Assembly (NCBI RefSeq): GCF_014201195.1
Contig: NZ_JACHDS010000001.1
Span: 4,092,001 to 4,156,000 of the forward strand
DNA from: Nocardiopsis mwathae
GTDB taxonomy: Bacteria; Actinomycetota; Actinomycetes; Streptosporangiales; Streptosporangiaceae
DNA length: 64,000 nt
Reading direction: 5' to 3'
Made by a program: the position numbers and the translations under genes. Below the pieces are notes generated by a model. It saw nothing but the letters and a program-made list of their open reading frames with translations. It searched no databases and had not been told where the DNA came from. Positions within the stretch are counted from its first letter, which is position 1, and each line of letters opens with the position of its first letter. Positions 60,873 to 64,000 of this stretch are shown piece by piece.

Positions 60873-61037
60873 GTCGGCACTGTACGCCGCACAGCCGCCC
60901 CCACGCGTGCTCTGACCTGCCGCTCCAGGCGATTGGCGCCGGTAGGAGCGCTATGTCGGACCACCGGGCGGCCGGACGTTCATCTGCCTTTCCCCTCATC
61001 CTCACCTTCCGGCGCCGGGCTGGGACACTTCTGTGTC

Positions 61038-61613
61038 ATGGACATCGAGGCGAAACGGGAGATGCGGCGCGAGATCCTCGCGGCGCGGCGGGCGATGCCG
61101 GAGGCAGAGCGGGCTGCCGCGGGACCGGCGATCCGCGACGCCGTCGCCGCCCTTCCCGAGCTGGGTATGGGCGGCACCGTGGCGGCCTACTTCTCGGTAG
61201 GCACCGAACCGGACACGCACAGGCTGGTCACGACCCTGTGGAAACGAGGCACCTACGTCCTACTTCCGGTCGTGATGCCCGACCGGAGCCTCGACTGGGC
61301 CGCCTATGAGGGGCCGGACAGCCTCGCCCCGGCCGGGCACGGGCTGCTCGAACCCACCGGGCACCGCTACGGCCCCGACGCGGTCCGCACGGCGGCCGCT
61401 GTGATCTGCCCGGCGCTGGCGGTGGACCGGGCGGGGCGGCGGCTCGGCCGGGGCGCCGGGTGCTACGACAGGGCGCTGGCGCGCGTCGGCCCAAACACGC
61501 TCACCCTGGCGGTGATTTACGACACAGAACTCGTGGCGTCCGTCCCCGCCGAGGAGCACGATCTCGCGGTGCGGGCGGTCGTGACGCCGGGCCGGGGGGT
61601 GGTGCGCTGCTGA
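61038..61613 (+). CDS. 5-formyltetrahydrofolate cyclo-ligase
   Basis: 191 aa from ATG 61038. EAKREMRREILAARRAMPEAERAAAGPAI (N-terminal basic helix), VAAYFSVGTEPDT, YVLLPVVMPDRSLDWAAYEG, and the ATP-binding motif DRAGRRLGRGAGCYDRALAR (GRGAGCYDR for the usual GxGxGYYDR). It converts 5-formyl-THF to 5,10-methenyl-THF. Divergent from galU, the conserved actinobacterial arrangement. Confidence 0.94.
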   Translation: MDIEAKREMRREILAARRAMPEAERAAAGPAIRDAVAALPELGMGGTVAAYFSVGTEPDTHRLVTTLWKRGTYVLLPVVMPDRSLDWAAYEGPDSLAPAGHGLLEPTGHRYGPDAVRTAAAVICPALAVDRAGRRLGRGAGCYDRALARVGPNTLTLAVIYDTELVASVPAEEHDLAVRAVVTPGRGVVRC

Positions 61614-61799
61614 GGCGCGCCGCTTCACGGGACTCGCCGGGGACCGGGGGGAACACAGCGGGGCGGTCGGGTGTTACAGGGTTCGGCCCACCACCCGCCG
61701 GCAGGAGCGGCACTCCCCAGCACCGATGTCGCGGCTTTGCCGTGCGAGAGCGTACTATTTGGCAGTCGGTGGGCGAGAGTGCCAGCAAGGAGGACCACA

Positions 61800-62180
61800 G
61801 TGCCTACGTACCAGTACGCATGCACCGAGTGCGACCACGGGATGGAGGTCGTCCAGAGCTTCAGCGACGAGTCCCTGACCGTCTGCCCGCAGTGCCAGGG
61901 GCGGCTCCGCAAGGTGTACTCGGCCGTGGGCATCGTCTTCAAGGGCTCCGGCTTCTACCGCACGGACAGCGGCACCAGCTCCGACAGCTCGGTGCTGGCC
62001 GGGTCGAACGGCAGCGGCACCAACGGAAACGGCAGCGGCAAGGGCGAGGCGGCTGCGGCTTCCTCGGACTCCGGCGCGTCGTCGACCTCTTCGTCGTCCG
62101 CCTCGACGGCCTCTTCTTCTTCGTCCTCCTCCGGGGGATCGGCGAGCACGTCCAGCGCACCGGCGGCCGCCACGAGCTGA
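61800..62180 (+). CDS. FmdB-family zinc-ribbon protein with Ser-rich tail
   Basis: 126 aa from GTG 61800, with AAGGAGG at 61787-61793. VPTYQYACTECDHGMEVVQSF and LTVCPQCQGRLRKVYSAVGIVFKGSGFYRTDS make a CxxC...CPxC zinc ribbon (Cys ~8, 11, 29, 32) characteristic of FmdB regulatory-like proteins. Residues ~60-126 are a low-complexity Ser/Gly/Ala tail. Function unknown; commonly lies between the folate cyclo-ligase and mscL genes in actinomycetes, as here. Confidence 0.93.
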   Translation: MPTYQYACTECDHGMEVVQSFSDESLTVCPQCQGRLRKVYSAVGIVFKGSGFYRTDSGTSSDSSVLAGSNGSGTNGNGSGKGEAAAASSDSGASSTSSSSASTASSSSSSSGGSASTSSAPAAATS

Positions 62181-62210
62181 GTCGGCGGCCTGAGCCGACA
62201 CGACATCGAG

Positions 62211-62249
62211 AAGGACCGGGGCTCCCCGCGGGGAACCGCCCCGGTCCTT
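62211..62249 (+). terminator. Intrinsic terminator after the FmdB-like gene
   Basis: Perfect 12-bp stem (AAGGACCGGGGC 62211-62222 with GCCCCGGTCCTT 62238-62249), 15-nt loop, and TTTCG following, 30 bases after the stop codon. Confidence 0.75.
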
Positions 62250-62385
62250 TCGCGTTCCATGGGACGCCGAGCCGGGAGCCGCCGCCCGCCGCACCCCGGG
62301 CTCCCCTCGGGCCGCACCGACCGGACCGCCCCCACCCTGTGGACGGCGCCACCCCGGGGCGCCGCCCGTCGCCTAACGTCCAGGC

Positions 62386-63024
62386 ATGATCACCGGAACA
62401 CCGCGCGCCTTCGTCCACCTGGCCCGCTACCGGCGCCCCCTCGGCGCCGTGTGCGCCGCGCTCGCACTCGGCGGGGCGGTGCTGATCATCCGCCCGCCAC
62501 CCGCCCCGACGGTCGAGGTGCTGGTCGCCGCCCGCGATCTGACGGCCGAGTCGCCCCTCACCGCGGCCGACCTCACCGCGCGTGCCCTGCCGTCGCGCGC
62601 GGTCCCCGACGGGGCGCTGCGTCCGGACTCCGCCCCGGTCGGCTCCGGCCTCGCCGGGCCGATGCGGCGCGGCGAGGTGCTCACGACCGCACGCGTCGCC
62701 GACCCGCCCGCGAGTGGCTACGGGGCCGACCTGGTGGCCGCCCCGGTCCGGGTCGCCGACCCGGGCGCGGTGGCACTCCTGCACCCGGGAAGCAGGGTCG
62801 ACATCCTGTCGGCGGCACCGGCCCCGGCGGCCGACCTCGGCGCGGCGGCGCCCGCGGCCGCGACCGTCGCGGCGAACCGCCCGGTCATCGCCGTTCCGGA
62901 CGAGCAGGGCGCCATCTCCGGTGAGGCGGGTGCTCTGATCCTGGTCGCGGTCAGCGACGACGAAGCACGGGCACTGGCCGGGCGGGCAGCCGCCGAGCGG
63001 CTCTCCATCACCATCCGAGGTTGA
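62386..63024 (+). CDS. SAF-domain protein (CpaB/RcpC-like)
   Basis: 212 aa. One N-terminal TM helix (PLGAVCAALALGGAVLIIRPPP), then a SAF domain (VEVLVAARDLTAESPLTAADLTARALPSRAVPDGAL) followed by an RcpC/CpaB-like region (GLAGPMRRGEVLTTARV...VALLHPGSRVDILSA). CpaB-type proteins are usually part of Flp pilus assembly, but no tad/flp gene is present here, so it probably has another envelope role. Followed by mscL after 184 bases. Confidence 0.85.
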   Translation: MITGTPRAFVHLARYRRPLGAVCAALALGGAVLIIRPPPAPTVEVLVAARDLTAESPLTAADLTARALPSRAVPDGALRPDSAPVGSGLAGPMRRGEVLTTARVADPPASGYGADLVAAPVRVADPGAVALLHPGSRVDILSAAPAPAADLGAAAPAAATVAANRPVIAVPDEQGAISGEAGALILVAVSDDEARALAGRAAAERLSITIRG

Positions 63025-63208
63025 CCCATGACGCATCGAGGTACATCCTGACCAGGCGCTTCGCCACCGCTGCCCGCGGCGGTCCGGTGGGCGGCCCGGG
63101 ACCACCGGACCGGCCGCCCGTGCCGGAACGGTCCAGCGGTCACCCGGCGGCGCTTCTCGGCCCCCGGTCGGCCACCCGGTCAGTCAGCGATCACTCGGGA
63201 GTATCCCC

Positions 63209-63613
63209 ATGGACGGATTCAAGAAGTTCCTGTTCCAAGGCAATCTCATCCAGCTCGCCGTCGCCGTGGTCATCGGCGCCGTCTTCGCGGACCTGATCAC
63301 CGCGTTCACCGAAGGGTTCATCACCCCGCTGCTGGGCATCTTCGGCGGGGTCCCCACGTTCGGCGACCTCTACTTCGAGATCAACGGCAGCCGCTTCATG
63401 TACGGGGCGTTCGTCGACTCCCTGATCGCCTTCCTGCTCACCGCGGCGATCCTGTACTTCTTCGTGGTCCTGCCCGTCGCCAAGCTCTTCGACCGGTTCA
63501 TCTCCGAGGAGGAGGCCACCCACCGCGCCTGCCCCCAGTGCCGCAGCGAGATCGACAGGGCGGCCACCCGCTGCGCCTTCTGCACCAGCGAGGTCGTGCC
63601 CGAACCGGCCTGA
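63209..63613 (+). CDS. mscL: Large-conductance mechanosensitive channel MscL
   Basis: 134 aa. N-terminal amphipathic helix and TM1 MDGFKKFLFQGNLIQLAVAVVIGAVFADLITAFTEGFITPLLG, periplasmic loop, TM2 YGAFVDSLIAFLLTAAILYFFVVLPV, then a C-terminal tail with a CxxC...CxxC zinc-ribbon-like element (ACPQCRSEIDRAATRCAFCTSE), often found in actinobacterial MscL. An osmotic emergency valve. Confidence 0.96.
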   Translation: MDGFKKFLFQGNLIQLAVAVVIGAVFADLITAFTEGFITPLLGIFGGVPTFGDLYFEINGSRFMYGAFVDSLIAFLLTAAILYFFVVLPVAKLFDRFISEEEATHRACPQCRSEIDRAATRCAFCTSEVVPEPA

Positions 63614-63618
63614 CAGCG

Positions 63619-63647
63619 GCCTGGGACGGCCCGAGGCCGCCCCAGGC
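63619..63647. terminator. Hairpin between mscL and the convergent peptidase gene
   Basis: GCCTGGGACGGCC (63619-63631) pairs with GGCCGCCCCAGGC (63635-63647) with one mismatch and a 3-nt loop, in the 47-base gap between convergent stops. Confidence 0.55.
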
Positions 63648-63660
63648 GCCACGGCGCGGG

Positions 63661-64000
63661 TCACCCCGCTCCGCTCACCGCCTCGTACTCCCAGTGCCAG
63701 GGCTCGAACGGGCTGGAGTAGGCCCACTGCGGGTGGAACCAGCCCCACTGGCGCGAGTTCTGCTCCAGCCAGTTGAACGGCTCCGAGCCCTGGTTCTGCA
63801 CGCCGCCGCACAGGTCGATGGCCAGCCCCCATCCGTGGTTGCTGGTGCCGGGGACGGCGGCGTTGCCGGGCGGCTGCTCGGCGTACACGCGGTGCTGGTT
63901 GGACAGGTCCCGGTAGGAGCTGGTGATGCACATCGACCGGCCGAAGCGCTCCTGGTAGGCCTCGTTCATCTTGAGGAAGTCGACGGCGGCGTCGGCGCGC
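63661..64000 (-). CDS. D-alanyl-D-alanine carboxypeptidase, VanY type (5' end outside window)
   Basis: The last ~113 residues of a VanY/LAS-family peptidase. The zinc-binding set is visible: SYRDLSNQHRVYAEQPPGNAAVPGTSNHGWGLAIDLCG (SxHxxGxAxD) and WHWEYEAVSGAG (the third ligand His in WHWEY). The frame is open to the window edge on the right, and the ATG at 63969 is internal. It trims the terminal D-Ala of peptidoglycan stem peptides or acts as an L,D/D,D-peptidase. Two Cys may form a disulfide, so the enzyme is likely exported. Confidence 0.9.
   Translation of the reverse strand, partial: RADAAVDFLKMNEAYQERFGRSMCITSSYRDLSNQHRVYAEQPPGNAAVPGTSNHGWGLAIDLCGGVQNQGSEPFNWLEQNSRQWGWFHPQWAYSSPFEPWHWEYEAVSGAG

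Noticed and set aside
58086-61037. Very long plus-strand open frame running into the folate cyclo-ligase
   Set aside because: Only the part from ATG 61038 shows family motifs; the rest is antisense to moaC, glp and galU.

Overview
The window comes from a very GC-rich actinomycete chromosome. GC-rich third positions dominate, GTG and TTG starts are common, and the housekeeping order pth-rplY-prs-glmU-tRNA(Gln)-TetR and metG-tatD-rsmA-ispE is the actinobacterial one. SepX/Glp, TatB, a fused SecDF and a protein O-mannosyltransferase fit a filamentous or sporulating actinomycete. A Nocardiopsaceae/Streptosporangiales member is my guess, not proven. No insertion sequence, prophage, CRISPR array or rRNA operon is visible.

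Layout. 3-2099: 3' part of mfd. 2375-18494: a surface-polysaccharide locus in two arms. The plus arm has a Wzz/tyrosine-kinase-like co-polymerase with a broken P-loop, a Wzy-like polymerase, an APH-fold protein, a sulfotransferase, a Wzx-like flippase, PssD, and a PssE-GT2 fusion. The minus arm has the initiating sugar-phosphate transferase, CysQ, CysD, CysN, a second sulfotransferase and a GH26-like exported hydrolase. Together they suggest a lipid-linked repeat unit that is flipped, polymerised and sulfated, with local sulfate activation and PAP recycling. This is the best candidate for an undescribed system here. APS kinase is not in the window.

19007-24613: pth, rplY, prs, glmU, tRNA-Gln, TetR. 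24719-26257: MarR regulator with an operator-like palindrome, and an SGNH lipoprotein. 26365-28161: ABC-F ATPase preceded by a 4.5-copy tandem repeat of about 92 bp. 28643-30854: a split transketolase divergent from soxR, with a near-perfect SoxR box between them. 30927-39250: ispE, a membrane Ser/Thr kinase, rsmA, an AMACR-type enzyme, tatD, metG. 39964-48760: SecDF, RsmI, PMT, CspA, a BacNav-like channel, a degenerate PAP2 protein, TatB and a membrane protein. 48919-51274: an exported nuclease and a small exported peptide with two GWSWW motifs.

51973-55272 encodes an Endonuclease Q-like PHP domain fused to a UvrD helicase. 55442-55515 is tRNA-Ala(CGC). 55590-60872 is the division/molybdopterin neighbourhood sepX(glpR)-[35-codon ORF]-rimJ-mog-moaC-glp-galU. 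61038-64000 holds 5-formyl-THF cyclo-ligase, an FmdB-like protein, a SAF-domain protein, MscL and the end of a VanY-type peptidase.

Three long hairpins sharing a GATCTCG core sit exactly at three convergent gene ends (26271-26346, 30858-30922, 34105-34172), suggesting a repeated family of bidirectional terminators. All calls are from reading the sequence; no database search was run.
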